From: Streptomyces lichenis
GTDB taxonomy: Bacteria; Actinomycetota; Actinomycetes; Streptomycetales; Streptomycetaceae
Assembly: GCF_023218175.1 (NCBI RefSeq)
Contig: NZ_JALPTH010000007.1
Location: 62,001 to 126,000, forward strand
Length of the DNA stretch: 64,000 nucleotides
Reading direction: 5' to 3'
Shown here: positions 48,513 through 58,604 of the stretch, piece by piece
Position numbering within the stretch: position 1 is the first letter of the stretch
Layout of the letters: each line of letters begins with the position of its first letter
Notes under the pieces: model-generated
Databases searched by the model: none
What the model was told of the DNA's origin: nothing
The model's input: the letters and a program-made list of their open reading frames with translations, nothing else
Position numbers and translations under genes: made by a program

Positions 48513-49850
48513 TCAGCCGGCTCCGGCCGGCGCCCTCCCGGGGACGACCTGCATCAGGGGCCGGCCGGTGACCAGCAGCCAGGCGGGCAGCGCCGCCACG
48601 CACAGCAGCGGCAGCAGGGCGATGTCGGAGCCGACCACGGCGGCCATGAACAGGCTCAGCCAGCCCTGCCGGGTGGTGGCCAGCAGCACCCCGAGCACCG
48701 CGGCGGGGACCGCCAGCGCCAACGGCACCGACCCCGCCACCGCGTGCGCCAGCATGCCCAGCGCCACCCCGATGAACACCGCCGGGAAGATCCGGCCGCC
48801 CTGGAACCCGCAGGACGCCGCCACCACCAGGGCCACCAGCTTCACCGCCACGATCAGCGCCAGCCCGGCGGCCGTGTACGCCGCCGGGTCGCCGGTCAGC
48901 TCCCGCATCTGCTCCGAGCCCTTGAACAGGGTGATCCGCCCGCCCAGCACCCCGAGCAGTCCCAGCACCAGCCCCCCGCAGGCCGGCACCGCCACCGGGT
49001 GCCGCAGCCGGTGGAAGAGCCGGTGGCTGTACGGGAGGAGGGCGACCGCCACCAGTCCCACCAGCGCGCACACCGAGGCGACGGCCATCGCGGTGAGCCC
49101 GTCCACCGGGCGGAGGTCCGGCCGCGGCCCCAGGTCCAGCGCGAAGGTGGGCGCGGCGGCCAGCACCGTGGTCAGGGCGCCCGCCCCGGCCGCCACCAGC
49201 GGGGCGAACAGCCGGTCCCACAGCGGGCGCGGATCGGGTGGGCCGGCGACCTCCGAGAGCAGCAGCGCGGCGGCGACCGGGGTGCCGAACATGGCCCCCA
49301 CCGTCCCGGCCGCGGCGAGCGCGGCCCAGGCCGTGCCGGGCACCTTGGGCAGCGCCCGCATCCCCAGCGCCACCGCCAGGGCCACGTTCACGCTGGTGAT
49401 CGGGTTCTCCGGGCCGAGGCTCACCCCGCTCGCGAGCCCGATCACCGCGGCGACGAGCACCCCGGGGAGCACGGAGGGCGGCAGCGGCGGGTCCACCAGG
49501 CCCCGGGTGGCCGGATCGGGGCCGGTGCCGCCCGGGAAGCGCCACACCGCCAGCCCCACCGCCAGCCCGGCGGCGGTGAGCACCGCCACCGTCCAGCCGC
49601 CGGAGGTGCCGGAGAGGCCGAGGGCGCGGGGGACGGTGGACCAGAGCACCCCCTCCAGCCGGTCGGCGACCCAGGTGACCGCCAGCAGCACCAGGCTGCC
49701 GGCGGCCCCGATGAGCAGCGCCGGCAGCACCAGCGGCAGCAGCAGCCGGGCCGGTCGCGGCAGCCATCCGTGCCAGGGGCCGGGCGGCGGCCCCCCGGGG
49801 CCCTCGGGCCTCGGGGGGACTCCGTCGTCGGGGGGAGGGGGCGGCGTCAT
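48513..49850 (-). CDS. CLC-family chloride channel/transporter
   Basis: A 445-residue polytopic protein with 10 or more hydrophobic segments. CLC marks are ASGVSLGPENPITSVNVALA (equivalent to the GREGP filter stretch, altered to GPENP), AAGTVGAMFGTPVAAALLLS (the GAVFGTPL-like stretch) and SCGFQGGRIFPAVFIGVALG (the GGxFxPxLxxG motif), with LATTRQGWLSLFM near the end. The altered filter makes ion selectivity uncertain. Start at ATG with GGAG upstream, before a Pro-rich cytoplasmic head. Confidence 0.85.
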   Translation of the reverse strand: MTPPPPPDDGVPPRPEGPGGPPPGPWHGWLPRPARLLLPLVLPALLIGAAGSLVLLAVTWVADRLEGVLWSTVPRALGLSGTSGGWTVAVLTAAGLAVGLAVWRFPGGTGPDPATRGLVDPPLPPSVLPGVLVAAVIGLASGVSLGPENPITSVNVALAVALGMRALPKVPGTAWAALAAAGTVGAMFGTPVAAALLLSEVAGPPDPRPLWDRLFAPLVAAGAGALTTVLAAAPTFALDLGPRPDLRPVDGLTAMAVASVCALVGLVAVALLPYSHRLFHRLRHPVAVPACGGLVLGLLGVLGGRITLFKGSEQMRELTGDPAAYTAAGLALIVAVKLVALVVAASCGFQGGRIFPAVFIGVALGMLAHAVAGSVPLALAVPAAVLGVLLATTRQGWLSLFMAAVVGSDIALLPLLCVAALPAWLLVTGRPLMQVVPGRAPAGAG

Positions 49851-50011
49851 GGCGGCTCCGGCGGTGGGGGAGGGGTGGCCGCCGGGGAGCCGGGGCCGTC
49901 CGGGTACGGCCGTCAAAGACCGCACGGCCCACCGATCATCCCTGACCGGAGGCCGCCGTTCCGGAACCCCGCGCGCCGGTGTCGCGGCCGTCGGCACACC
50001 CCCCGTCCGGC

Positions 50012-50605
50012 TCAGGACGCGGGGGCGATCCCGGCGAGCAGCACCTCCAGGGCCAGGTCCAGCGCCTCGTCCAGCGGGGTGTCGTCCAGCAGGCCGCCCA
50101 GGGAGAGGGTGGCCAGCCCGTGCAGGGTGGAGAAGGCCACCTGGGCGAGGCGGGCCGGGTCGCCGGGGCGGGCGGTGCCCGCCGCCTGGGCCTCGGCGAT
50201 CAGCCCGGCGGCGACCCCCAGACCCGCGTGCCCCAGCTCGCGCAGCTCCGCGCTGGAGTCCTCGGCGTGCTTGGCCGTGAACATCAGCGCCAGCAGCGGG
50301 GGATGGGTCACCGCGAACTCCACATAGGCCCGGCCCAGCGCGGTCAGCCGGGCGGACGGCGGGCCGGGTGCCGCGGCCGCGCCGCGCAGAGCGGCGTTGA
50401 GCCGGGTGAAGCCGCTGACCGCCAGGGCGTCCAGCAGGGCCTGGCGGTCGCGGAAGTGGCGGGCCGGAGCGGCATGGCTGACCCCCAGGTCGCGGGCGAG
50501 GGCGCGCAGCGAGAGCCCGTCGGCCCCGGACTGGGCCAGCACGCTCTCCGCGCGCTCCAGCAGGGCGGTCCGGAGATGGCCGTGGTGGTATGGGCTGTCG
50601 GTCAC
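50012..50605 (-). CDS. TetR-family repressor
   Basis: A 197-residue regulator: residues 5-55 the TetR helix-turn-helix (LRTALLERAESVLAQSGADG, LSLRALARDLGVSHAAPARH, FRDRQALLDALAVSGF), then an all-helical ligand domain of the WHG/TetR-C33 type (VEFAVTHPPLLALMFTAKHA). It is divergent from the SDR at 50705, and a direct repeat between them is a likely operator, so it probably controls that SDR and itself. GTG start with AGGAG upstream; ATG 50635 is a longer alternative. Confidence 0.9.
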   Translation of the reverse strand: MTDSPYHHGHLRTALLERAESVLAQSGADGLSLRALARDLGVSHAAPARHFRDRQALLDALAVSGFTRLNAALRGAAAAPGPPSARLTALGRAYVEFAVTHPPLLALMFTAKHAEDSSAELRELGHAGLGVAAGLIAEAQAAGTARPGDPARLAQVAFSTLHGLATLSLGGLLDDTPLDEALDLALEVLLAGIAPAS

Positions 50606-50629
50606 GGTGTCCGTACTCCTAAGTGATGT

Positions 50630-50661
50630 TGGCATTGACTACAAAGGTGGCAGTGTCTACA
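50630..50661. promoter_or_regulatory. Direct-repeat operator between tetR-like gene and SDR
   Basis: TGGCATTGACTACA (50630-50643) and TGGCAGTGTCTACA (50648-50661) match at 12 of 14 positions with an 18-nt period. The first copy contains a TTGACT -35-like hexamer for the SDR gene. Confidence 0.55.
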
Positions 50662-50704
50662 TTCGAGGGTGCCAGTCCGTGTACGGAGAGGAAAGCAGGC
50701 GGCC

Positions 50705-51493
50705 ATGACGATGACCTACCGGGGCACCACGGCCCTGATCACCGGGGCCAGCTCCGGCCTCGGCACCGAGTTCGCCCGCCAGTGGGCCCAGCGCGGCGCC
50801 GACCTGGTGCTGGTGGCCCGGCGCAAGGACCGGCTGGAGGAGCTCGCGGAGAAGCTGGAGCAGCGGTACGGGGTCAGCGCCCGGGTGATCGCCAAGGACC
50901 TCGGCAAGCCCGGCGCGGCGGCGGCACTCCGCGCCGAACTGGACGGCCTGGGCACCACCGTGCAGACGCTGGTCAACAACGCCGGCTTCGGCAGCCACGG
51001 CCCGCTCGCCGAGGCGGACCCGGCGCGGGTCAGCGAGATGGTCCAGCTCAACGTCATGGCCGTCACCGAGCTCACCCGGGCGTTCCTGCCCGACCTGGTC
51101 GCCGACGGCCGGGGCGCCCTGGTCAACATCGCCAGCGCCGCCGCCTACCAGCCCACCCCCGCCATGGCGGTCTACGGCGCCACCAAGGCGTTCGTCCTCA
51201 ACTTCACCGAGGCCGTCGGCTACGAGGTGCGCGGCTCGGCCCTCACGGTGCTGGCCGTCTCGCCGGGTCCGGTGCGCACCGAGTTCTTCGACGTCGTCGG
51301 CACCCGGGACGCGGCCGTCGGCTCCATGGCCACCGCCGAGCAGGTGGTCACCGCCGCCCGGCGCGCACTGGAGCGCCGCACCACCCCGCCCAGCATCGTC
51401 ATCGGCCTGGGCAACCGGATCTCCTCCATTGCCTCCACCCTCTCCCCGCGCCGCGTCACCCTCGCCATCTCGGGCCGCGTCCTCAAGGCCTGA
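50705..51493 (+). CDS. Short-chain dehydrogenase/reductase
   Basis: A 262-residue SDR with cofactor motif TGASSGLGTEFARQWAQRGA, the NADPH-favouring LVLVARRKDRL, NNAGFGSHGPLAE, catalytic Ser in LVNIASAAAYQ and YxxxK in AVYGATKAFVLNFTEAVGYE. The layout resembles the DltE/acyl-reductase-like SDRs of actinomycetes; the substrate is not known. It is divergent from a TetR repressor with a shared operator region and is presumably induced by that regulator's ligand. ATG at 50711 is also possible. Confidence 0.9.
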   Translation: MTMTYRGTTALITGASSGLGTEFARQWAQRGADLVLVARRKDRLEELAEKLEQRYGVSARVIAKDLGKPGAAAALRAELDGLGTTVQTLVNNAGFGSHGPLAEADPARVSEMVQLNVMAVTELTRAFLPDLVADGRGALVNIASAAAYQPTPAMAVYGATKAFVLNFTEAVGYEVRGSALTVLAVSPGPVRTEFFDVVGTRDAAVGSMATAEQVVTAARRALERRTTPPSIVIGLGNRISSIASTLSPRRVTLAISGRVLKA

Positions 51494-51515
51494 CCCGCCG
51501 CCGGTACCCCGCCCG

Positions 51516-52340
51516 CTACCGGCCGAGGTACCGGTGCAGCGACCCTTTCAGCGCCGCGGTGAACCGCTCCCGCACCGCCGGGTCCACCCGGTCCAGCGAG
51601 AGATAGGGGTTGAGGTCCTCCAGCTCCACCAGCAGCAGCCGGCCGTCCCGGGTGCGGCAGGCGTCCACCCGCTGCACCCCGTGCTCCAGGGTGTTCCACG
51701 CGACGAACCGGCGGGCGAACTCCACATCGGCCGCCGACGCCCGGTACGGCTCCAGCTCCCAGCGGCGCTCCGGGTCCGGCGCGTACACCGCGTACTGGAA
51801 GGCGTCGTCCACGAACACGAACGACACCTCGTAGCGGAAGTCGATCCTCGGCTGGACCAGCACCCCGTCCCACGCCACCTCGCCGAGCCGCTCGGCGGGC
51901 CGGAACTCCAGACCGATCGAGTCCGCCCCGGCCACCGGCTTCACCGCGTACCACGCGCTGTCCGGCAGCGCACCGAGGTCCTCGGGCCCGGCCGCGGTGG
52001 GGATCACCGGCAGCCCGGCCGCGGTCAGCTCGGTCAGATACCCCTTGCCCGCCATGTCCCCGCGCCCGGTCAGCGGGTTGTACACCGGTACGCCCAGCTC
52101 CACCGCGCGGGACCGGTAGGCGTCGTACGCGTCGCGGTGGTGCAGCACCGGGCCGCTGTTGCGGACCACCACCGCGTCGAAACCGTCCAGCAGCGCGGCC
52201 GCGTCGCCCGGCGGGCAGAGCGCCACCGCGAACTCGTCGCGCAGGGCGGCGGTGAGCGCCATGTCCTCGTCGCCGTACCGCCGGCCGCGGGCCGGGTAGA
52301 GGAGATCGGAGACATACAGCAGACGGGGGCGGGCGGACAC
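51516..52340 (-). CDS. ATP-grasp domain protein
   Basis: A 274-residue enzyme of the ATP-grasp superfamily, which joins a carboxylate to an amine or thiol using ATP. After a Rossmann-like head (RLLYVSDLLYPARGRRYGDE, VVVRNSGPV) come the grasp parts: MAGKGYLTELTAAGLPVIPT, YAVKPVAGADSIGLEF, VLVQPRIDFRYEVSFVFVDD and the metal-binding end LLLVELEDLNPYLSL. It resembles the glutathione-synthetase/RimK-like group, but no partner gene reveals the substrate. GTG start with GAGGAG upstream. It is divergent from the FusB-like gene. Confidence 0.82.
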   Translation of the reverse strand: MSARPRLLYVSDLLYPARGRRYGDEDMALTAALRDEFAVALCPPGDAAALLDGFDAVVVRNSGPVLHHRDAYDAYRSRAVELGVPVYNPLTGRGDMAGKGYLTELTAAGLPVIPTAAGPEDLGALPDSAWYAVKPVAGADSIGLEFRPAERLGEVAWDGVLVQPRIDFRYEVSFVFVDDAFQYAVYAPDPERRWELEPYRASAADVEFARRFVAWNTLEHGVQRVDACRTRDGRLLLVELEDLNPYLSLDRVDPAVRERFTAALKGSLHRYLGR

Positions 52341-52461
52341 CGGGACTCCTCGCGGTCGGGGCGTCCAACCTACCCCCACCTGCGAAAACGACGGCAGTGG
52401 GGACCGATCCGCCCCGGAAAACCGGGCGACGCGGGACCGGGCCACCGGTTACCGTGCGGTC

Positions 52462-52959
52462 ATGAACCCGCTCGACGAGAAGGCGATCCGCGCCTCCTTC
52501 GTGAACTGCTCCAAGGGCGAGGCCGGCCGCCTCCACCTCCCGCGCGACCTGGCCGAACGGCCCTGGCCGGACCTGGACTTCCTCGGCTGGCGCGACCCCG
52601 GCGCCCCCGACCGGGCCTATCTCGTCGCCGAGCGCGCCGGACGCCCCACCGGGGTGGTGCTGCGCGCCCCGCAGCACCGCAACCGCAGCTTCACCAAGAC
52701 CACCCTGTGCAACCTCTGCCTGACCGGCCACCCCAGCTCCGGCGCGGCCCTGCTGGCCGCGCCCAAGGCGGGCCCGGCCGGCCGGCAGGGCAACACCGTC
52801 GGCGCCTATATGTGCGCCGATCTGGCCTGCTCGCTCTATGTGCGCGGCAAGCGCGACCCGGGCCGCTCCCGCTACGAGGAGAGCCTCACCGAGGAGCAGC
52901 GGATAGCCCGGCTGCTGGCCAACCTGGAGTCCTTCCTCACCCAGGTGACCGCGGGCTGA
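52462..52959 (+). CDS. FBP (FusB/EF-G-binding) zinc-finger protein
   Basis: A 165-residue protein with the FBP C-terminal treble-clef domain, known in FusB, which binds elongation factor G and frees ribosomes stalled by fusidic acid. The zinc ligands are C-x2-C in KTTLCNLCLTG and a second pair in YMCADLACSLYVRGK. The pattern MNPLDEKAIRASFVNCSKGE at the start is standard for actinomycete members. A translation-recycling role is inferred. No ribosome site is apparent, so the transcript may be leaderless. Confidence 0.85.
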   Translation: MNPLDEKAIRASFVNCSKGEAGRLHLPRDLAERPWPDLDFLGWRDPGAPDRAYLVAERAGRPTGVVLRAPQHRNRSFTKTTLCNLCLTGHPSSGAALLAAPKAGPAGRQGNTVGAYMCADLACSLYVRGKRDPGRSRYEESLTEEQRIARLLANLESFLTQVTAG

Positions 52960-53067
52960 CGCCCGGGGGCCGCCGTGCGGCGGGTGAGCGCGGCGCGTGC
53001 GGGGGTACCCGGGGCGCGGCCCGGCCCCCTCGGGGGCACCGACGCGCGAGCGACGAGGAGGCAGAGC

Positions 53068-53532
53068 GTGAGCACCGTCAAGGAGACGATCGAGGTGGAC
53101 GTCCCTGTCCACACGGCCTACAACCAGTGGACGATGTTCGAGGAGTTCCCCCGGTTCATGGAGGGCGTCGACGAGATCCGCCAGATCGACGACCGCCACA
53201 ACCACTGGAAGACCAGCATCGGCGGGGTGCACCGCGAGTTCGACACCGAGATCGTGGACCAGCTGCCCGACGAGCGGGTCGCCTGGCGCACCGTCGCCGG
53301 CGACACCCGGCAGAAGGGCGTGGTCACCTTCCGGAAGGTGGACGAGCGCCACACCCGGGTGGAGCTGGTGATGGACGTCGAGCCGAGCGGCATGGCCGAG
53401 AAGGCCGCCGACGCCGTCGGCATCCTCGACCGGCGGGTCAAGGGCGACATGCGGCGGTTCAAGGACTACATCGAGACCCAGAGCGGCGAGTCCGGCGGCT
53501 GGCGTGGCCGCATCCGCCCCGGCGCCAGCTGA
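53068..53532 (+). CDS. SRPBCC (polyketide cyclase/START-like) protein
   Basis: A 154-residue ligand-pocket protein: VKETIEVDVPVHTAYNQWTM, FEEFPRFMEGVDEIRQID, HREFDTEIVDQLPDERVAWR and a C-terminal helix with RRVKGDMRRFKDYIE. These are the hallmarks of the small SRPBCC/COG5637-type proteins common in actinomycetes. Such proteins bind hydrophobic ligands but their targets are mostly unknown. No biosynthetic neighbours indicate polyketide cyclisation. GTG start after GAGGAGG. Confidence 0.88.
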   Translation: MSTVKETIEVDVPVHTAYNQWTMFEEFPRFMEGVDEIRQIDDRHNHWKTSIGGVHREFDTEIVDQLPDERVAWRTVAGDTRQKGVVTFRKVDERHTRVELVMDVEPSGMAEKAADAVGILDRRVKGDMRRFKDYIETQSGESGGWRGRIRPGAS

Positions 53533-53625
53533 GCCGCACGGCCGACCCGGCCCCCGGCCGGCTGGACCGCCCCGGCCTGGAGCTCTTCGAGTTCCAGGCC
53601 CGGGCTTCGTAACCGACCCACCGTC

Positions 53626-55893
53626 TCACTCCGCCCGAGAGGCTGGCGTCCGGCCGTGACCGCCCTCGGCGCCGCCGCCCTCCGCGTCCACGCGGGGCAG
53701 CAGCCGCTCCAGCCAGTGCGGCGTCCACCAGGCCGCCCTGCCCAGCAGGGTCATCGCGGCCGGCACCAGCAGCAGCCGCACCACCGTGGCGTCGATCAGC
53801 ACGCTCGCCGCCAGCCCCAGGCCCAGCATCTTGACCACGATCTGGTCGCTCAGCACGAAGGCCGCGAAGACGCTGACCATGATGAGCGCCGCACAGGCGA
53901 TCACCCGCGCGGTGATCTCCAGCGCGTGCGCCACGCTCGCCTTGGGGTCGCCGGTGCGCAGCCAGGCCTCGTGCACCCGCGACAGCAGGAAGATCTCGTA
54001 GTCCATGCTCAGCCCGAAGACGATGGCGAACATCATCATCGGCACATAGCTCTCGATCGGCACCTCGCCCGAGACACCGAGCGCCGGACCGCCCCAGCCC
54101 CACTGGAAGACCGCCACCACCACCCCGTACGAGGCGGCGATCGACAGCACGTTGAGCACCGCCGCTTTCACCGCCACCAGCACCCCGTGGAACACCACCA
54201 GGATCACCAGGAACGCCAGCCCCACCACCACCGCGATGATCAGCAGCAGCCGGCTGGAGACGATGTCCAGGAAGTCCACCTGGGCGGCGGTCGTCCCGGT
54301 CACATAGGTGCGTGCCCCGGTCCCGGCCACCGCCTCCGGCAGCACATCGTCCACCAACCGGTTCACCAGGTCGGTGGTCCCCTGGTCCTGCGGGGCGCTC
54401 GCGGAGTACGCGGTCGCCAGCAGCACCTCCCCGTCCTGGGTCGGCGTCAGCGGGGTGACCTTCACCGCCCCCGGGACCTTCGCCAGCGCCCCGTTCACCG
54501 AGGAGGCCAGCGCCGAGCGGTCCGCCTGCGGGACCGCCGACTGGTCCACCACCAGGGTCAGCGGCCCGTTGGAACCGGGGCCGAACGCCTCGGTCATCAG
54601 ATCGTAGGCGCGCCGGTCGGTGAACGACTCCGGATCGGCCCCGTCCCCGATGTGCCCCAGCCGGATGAACAGCAGCGGGACCGCGAGCACCGCCAGCAGC
54701 ACCACCCCGGGCACCAGGAACCACCACGGCCGCCGCTCCACCCGCAGCGCGTACCGGTGCCACATCCCGTGCGCCTCCGCGCCCGGCTCGGCGGCCGTCT
54801 CGGCCACCGGGCGGCGCACCCTCAGCCGGTCGATGTGCCGCCCGATCAGCCCCAGCAGCGCCGGCACCAGGGTCACCGCGCCCAGCACGGCCGTCACCAC
54901 GGTGACCGCGGCCGCCAGACCCAGTTTGCCGATGAAGGAGATGCCCGAGGCCCACAGCCCGGACAGCGCGATGATCACCGTGCAGCCGGAGACCAGCACC
55001 GCCTTGCCGCTGGTCGCCGTCGCCCGCCCGGCCGCCACCGCCGGCTCCACCCCGTCCAACAGCAGCTGGCGGTGGCGGGTGACCAGGAAGAGCGCGTAGT
55101 CGATGCCCACCCCCAGGCCGATCATCGTGGCGAGGGTGGGGGAGACGGTGGCGAAGGTGGCGGCCGCCGCCAGCAGCCCCAGCAGCGCCAGCCCGCAGAC
55201 CACCGCGATCAGCGCGGTGACCAGCGGCAGCACCGCCGCGACCACACTGCCGAAACCGATCAGCAGCACCACGATCGCCACCGCGAAGCCGATCGCCTCG
55301 CTGGTGCGGTCGCCGGTGTGGGGCCGGTCCAGCTCACCGAGCGGACCGCCGTACTCCACCTGCACCCCGGCCGCCCGCAGCGGCTCCACCGCCTGGTCCA
55401 CCCCGTCCAGATAGGACTCACCGAGGGTGGAGGGCTGCACGTCGAACCGCACGGTGATGTAGCCGGTGCGGCCGTCGGAGGAGAGCGGGCCGGTGTTCGG
55501 CCCGGAGCCGGCCGGCGGCGGGGTCGTACCGGGCGGCGGCAGCGGACTCTGCGCGCTGAGCACATGCGGCAGCTTCCCCAGGTCGCTCACGGCGGTGTTC
55601 AGCTGCCCGCCGACTGAATTGAGCGGCGCCTTGCCGTCTCTGAGCACGATCTGTGCGCCATAACCCCCGGCCGCCGGATCGTGCGACCGCAGGACCGCGA
55701 GACCGTCGTCCGACTGCGAGCCGGGCAGCGTGAAGTCGTCCGAGTAGTCGCCCCCGTAGGCCCGATCCAGCACCTGCACCCCGACCAGCGCGGCCAGCCA
55801 GAGCACGATCACCAGGACGCTGTGCCGGGCGCACCACTCGCCGGTGCGTCGCAGCGCGGTCCGGCGGGGAGCGGGCGGCGGGGTCGCGGTCAT
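53626..55893 (-). CDS. MMPL-family RND transporter
   Basis: A 755-residue membrane exporter with about 12 helices in two pseudo-repeats, as in mycobacterial MmpL proteins that move lipids. First helix at 24-42, then a large extracytoplasmic loop (45-185), helices 190-385 with the family motif [20 protein letters not shown], a second loop (440-575) and helices 580-730 with the matching [20 protein letters not shown]. The Asp-Tyr pairs in both motifs carry protons. It seems to be a single gene; the TetR of the region is not adjacent. ATG with GGAGG upstream. Confidence 0.92.
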   Translation of the reverse strand: MTATPPPAPRRTALRRTGEWCARHSVLVIVLWLAALVGVQVLDRAYGGDYSDDFTLPGSQSDDGLAVLRSHDPAAGGYGAQIVLRDGKAPLNSVGGQLNTAVSDLGKLPHVLSAQSPLPPPGTTPPPAGSGPNTGPLSSDGRTGYITVRFDVQPSTLGESYLDGVDQAVEPLRAAGVQVEYGGPLGELDRPHTGDRTSEAIGFAVAIVVLLIGFGSVVAAVLPLVTALIAVVCGLALLGLLAAAATFATVSPTLATMIGLGVGIDYALFLVTRHRQLLLDGVEPAVAAGRATATSGKAVLVSGCTVIIALSGLWASGISFIGKLGLAAAVTVVTAVLGAVTLVPALLGLIGRHIDRLRVRRPVAETAAEPGAEAHGMWHRYALRVERRPWWFLVPGVVLLAVLAVPLLFIRLGHIGDGADPESFTDRRAYDLMTEAFGPGSNGPLTLVVDQSAVPQADRSALASSVNGALAKVPGAVKVTPLTPTQDGEVLLATAYSASAPQDQGTTDLVNRLVDDVLPEAVAGTGARTYVTGTTAAQVDFLDIVSSRLLLIIAVVVGLAFLVILVVFHGVLVAVKAAVLNVLSIAASYGVVVAVFQWGWGGPALGVSGEVPIESYVPMMMFAIVFGLSMDYEIFLLSRVHEAWLRTGDPKASVAHALEITARVIACAALIMVSVFAAFVLSDQIVVKMLGLGLAASVLIDATVVRLLLVPAAMTLLGRAAWWTPHWLERLLPRVDAEGGGAEGGHGRTPASRAE

Positions 55894-56122
55894 GGAGCCT
55901 CCGGGCAACCACGGGCACGAGTGCCGTCGGCCCCGAGCCGCACCGAACCGGCCCCGGGCAGGACGGCACCGGACTTCCGCCATTGAAGGCCGGACCCGGA
56001 TGTACGGCACCCCGGACGGCGAGAACGGGTGACCTGCCCGCCCGAGGCGACCACGTACCTCCGGCGGCGAGTGACCCCGCCCGAGCGTGCCCCCGGTCCC
56101 GGCCCCGGCAGCCCCGCCGCCG

Positions 56123-57541
56123 CTAGGCCGTCCGCTGCAGCGCCAGGGCCTGGCCGATGAGCCGGGCGCCCTCCGGGAAGGCGCCCGGGTCGGGACCGGC
56201 GTAGTTGAGGCGGAGGTGGACCCCGGCGGGCTCGGCCGGAAACCAGGCGTCTCCCGAGGCGACGGCCACCCCGGCGGCCTCGCAGTCCCGGACCAGCCGC
56301 TCCGGGTCGGTGCCGTCCGGCAGCCGGGCCCACAGGTTGAGCCCGCCCCGGGGCACCGCCTCCAGCCGCGCCTCCGGTACGTGCTCGGCGAGTGCCCCGG
56401 CCAGCAGGTTGCGGCGGGCGGCCAGTCGGCGGCCCAGGCCCCGCAGATGGGTGCGCCAGCCGGGCTGGGTGACCACGTCCAGCGCCACCGCCTGCAGCAG
56501 ACCGCTGACGTACATCGACTCCGCCTGCGCACCGGCCAGGATCCTCGCGCGGGCCGGGCCGCGGGCCACCACCCCGGCGATCCGGACCGCCGGGGAGACG
56601 CTCTTGGTGAGCGACCGCAGATAGACGACATGGCCGCCCTCGTCCCGCGCGGCCAGCGGCACCGAGGCCGCCTCGATCCCGAAGTCATGCGCCCAGTCGT
56701 CCTCCACCAGGAACGCCCCGTGCGCGCGTACGGTGTCCAGCACCCGGTCGGCCCGCTCGGGCGCCCAGTGGGCGCCGGTGGGGTTGGCGAAGCTCGGCTG
56801 CGCGTAGAACACCCGCGCCCCGCTCTGCCGGAAGGCCCGCTCCAGCGCCTCCGGGTCCGGTCCGTCCGCGCCGCTGGGCACCGGCACCAGCCGCACCCCC
56901 GCCTGCGCGGCGGCCAGCAGCGCGCCCCAGTACGTGGGCGACTCCACCAGCACGGCCCGGCCCGCTCCCACCAGGGTGCGGAAGATCGTGCCCAGCGCGC
57001 TCTGACTGCCCGGCAGCACCAGCACATCGCTCGGGGCCGGAGGCTGCGCGCCCAGCGGGGTCACCGCGCCGAGCTCGGTCGCGAACCACGCCTGGAGCTC
57101 CGGCAGTCCCGCCACCGGCGGCCGGGCCACCGCGGCCTCCGCGCGGGCCGCCCGGGCGAAGGCGGCCCGCACCAGCCGCTCGGGCAGCAACTCCCGGTCC
57201 GGGTAGCCCGAGTGGAGGGCGATCACCTCGTTCGGCACGGTCCGCAGCGCCGCGGACACCGCCGGGCCCCGCTCCCGGGGCGAGCCGAGCGCCGCCGTCT
57301 GCCAGCCGTAGTCATGCGGCCGGGGCGCCGACCGGGCCGCGCGGACGAAGGTCCCCACCCCCGGGCGGCTCTCCACCAGGCCCTGCGCCGCCAGGGTCCG
57401 CAGCGCCTTCTGCACGGTGACCGGACTCGCCGCGTACTCGGCCACCAGCGCCCGGGTGGCCGGCAGCCGGGCCCCGGGCGCGGCCCGCGCGATCCACTCC
57501 CGCAACCCTCCGACGATCCGACCACTGCTATCGTTGTCCAT
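56123..57541 (-). CDS. MocR-type regulator (GntR helix-turn-helix fused to aminotransferase-like domain)
   Basis: A 472-residue PLP-dependent transcription factor. Residues 8-75 are the winged helix ([40 protein letters not shown]), and about 105-470 an aminotransferase class I fold: [55 protein letters not shown] and [15 protein letters not shown] with the PLP-binding Lys. Such proteins control vitamin B6 or amine pathways. It faces the EamA transporter: both ATGs share the CATG at 57539-57542, so it is probably leaderless and likely regulates the transporter. Confidence 0.9.
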   Translation of the reverse strand: MDNDSSGRIVGGLREWIARAAPGARLPATRALVAEYAASPVTVQKALRTLAAQGLVESRPGVGTFVRAARSAPRPHDYGWQTAALGSPRERGPAVSAALRTVPNEVIALHSGYPDRELLPERLVRAAFARAARAEAAVARPPVAGLPELQAWFATELGAVTPLGAQPPAPSDVLVLPGSQSALGTIFRTLVGAGRAVLVESPTYWGALLAAAQAGVRLVPVPSGADGPDPEALERAFRQSGARVFYAQPSFANPTGAHWAPERADRVLDTVRAHGAFLVEDDWAHDFGIEAASVPLAARDEGGHVVYLRSLTKSVSPAVRIAGVVARGPARARILAGAQAESMYVSGLLQAVALDVVTQPGWRTHLRGLGRRLAARRNLLAGALAEHVPEARLEAVPRGGLNLWARLPDGTDPERLVRDCEAAGVAVASGDAWFPAEPAGVHLRLNYAGPDPGAFPEGARLIGQALALQRTA

Positions 57542-57563
57542 GACGATACATAGTAGCGCTACT
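57529..57563. promoter_or_regulatory. Overlapping divergent start codons with inverted repeats (MocR operator candidate)
   Basis: CATG (57539-57542) carries start codons on both strands. TATCGT/ACGATA (57529-57548) flank it as an inverted repeat, and AGTAGCGCTACT (57552-57563) is a perfect 12-nt palindrome. Candidate -10 boxes lie 8 nt ahead of each ATG: TGCTAT on the plus strand and TACTAT on the minus, the spacing expected of leaderless genes. Confidence 0.55.
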
Positions 57564-58604
57564 CACTCCGTCGCCCCGGTGCTACCGGAGGCGTCCGCCC
57601 CGGTGGCCGCCCGCTCCGGGATCGGCTGGGGACTGCTGGGGGTCACGGCCTTCTCCTTCACCGTCCCCTGCACCCGGATCGCCGTGGAGGGCGGCGCGAT
57701 GTCGCCCCTCTTCGTCGGCGCCGGCCGCGCCGTGGTCGCCGCGCTGCTCGCCGCCGTCGCCCTGGCCGCCACCCGGCAGCGGCTGCCGCGCGGGACCCAG
57801 TGGGCCCGGCTCGCGGTGGTGGCCGCCGGGGTGGTCGCCGGTTTCCCGCTGCTGACCTCCTACGCGCTCACCACCGCCTCGGCCGGGCACGCCGCCGTGG
57901 TGATCGCCCTGCTGCCGGCCGTGACCGCGGTCCTGGCGGTGCTGCGCACCCGGGAGCGGCCACCGAGGGCCTTCTGGTTCACCGCGGCCGCCGGAGCCGT
58001 CGCCGCCGTCGGCTTCGCCTCGTTCCAGGGCGGCGGGGCGAGCGGCCCGGCCTGGTCGGACCTGCTGCTGCTCGGCGCGGTGCTGGCGGCCGGCGTCGGC
58101 TACGCCGAGGGCGGGCTGCTCGCCCGGGAACTGGGCGCCTGGCAGACCATCTCCTGGGCCCTGGTGCTCTCCGCGCCGCCGATGGCCGCGCTCACCGCCG
58201 TGGCGGCCGCCCGGCACACCCCGACCGGGACACCGGCCGAGTGGGCGGCCTTCGGCTACCTCGGCGTGGTCAGCATGTTCCTCGGCTTCTTCGCCTGGTA
58301 CCGCGGACTGGCGATCGGCCCGATGGCGCGGGTCAGCCAGATCCAGCTGGTGCAGCCGGTGCTCGGCATCGGCTGGGCCGCCCTGCTGCTGCGTGAGCCG
58401 ATCACCTGGGCCACCGTGCTCGGCGGCCTCGCCGTGGTCGGCTGCGCCGGCACCGCGGTGCGCAGCCGGTCCCGGACCGGTCCTAAGGCGGTAGCGGAGC
58501 CCCGCCCCGGGACGCGGCCGCGCTACTCGAAGGCCGCCGCAGCCTCCCGTAGCGCCGCCGCCACCACCTCCGGCGCGTCGGGACCCGGCTCACCCGGCCG
58601 GTAG
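57540..58604 (+). CDS. EamA-family (DMT superfamily) transporter
   Basis: A 354-residue membrane protein with ten predicted helices in two EamA repeats (LLGVTAFSFTVPCTRIAVEG, then GAVLAAGVGYAEGGLLAREL and YLGVVSMFLGFFAWYRGLAI, SQIQLVQPVLGIGWAALLLR). It probably exports amino acids or related metabolites, under the facing MocR regulator. GTG at 57602, behind a CGGAGG site, is an alternative start that would leave room for a promoter. The last 35 residues are low-complexity and run 82 nt into the convergent sulfatase gene, as if an earlier stop had been lost. Confidence 0.85.
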   Translation: MTIHSSATHSVAPVLPEASAPVAARSGIGWGLLGVTAFSFTVPCTRIAVEGGAMSPLFVGAGRAVVAALLAAVALAATRQRLPRGTQWARLAVVAAGVVAGFPLLTSYALTTASAGHAAVVIALLPAVTAVLAVLRTRERPPRAFWFTAAAGAVAAVGFASFQGGGASGPAWSDLLLLGAVLAAGVGYAEGGLLARELGAWQTISWALVLSAPPMAALTAVAAARHTPTGTPAEWAAFGYLGVVSMFLGFFAWYRGLAIGPMARVSQIQLVQPVLGIGWAALLLREPITWATVLGGLAVVGCAGTAVRSRSRTGPKAVAEPRPGTRPRYSKAAAASRSAAATTSGASGPGSPGR

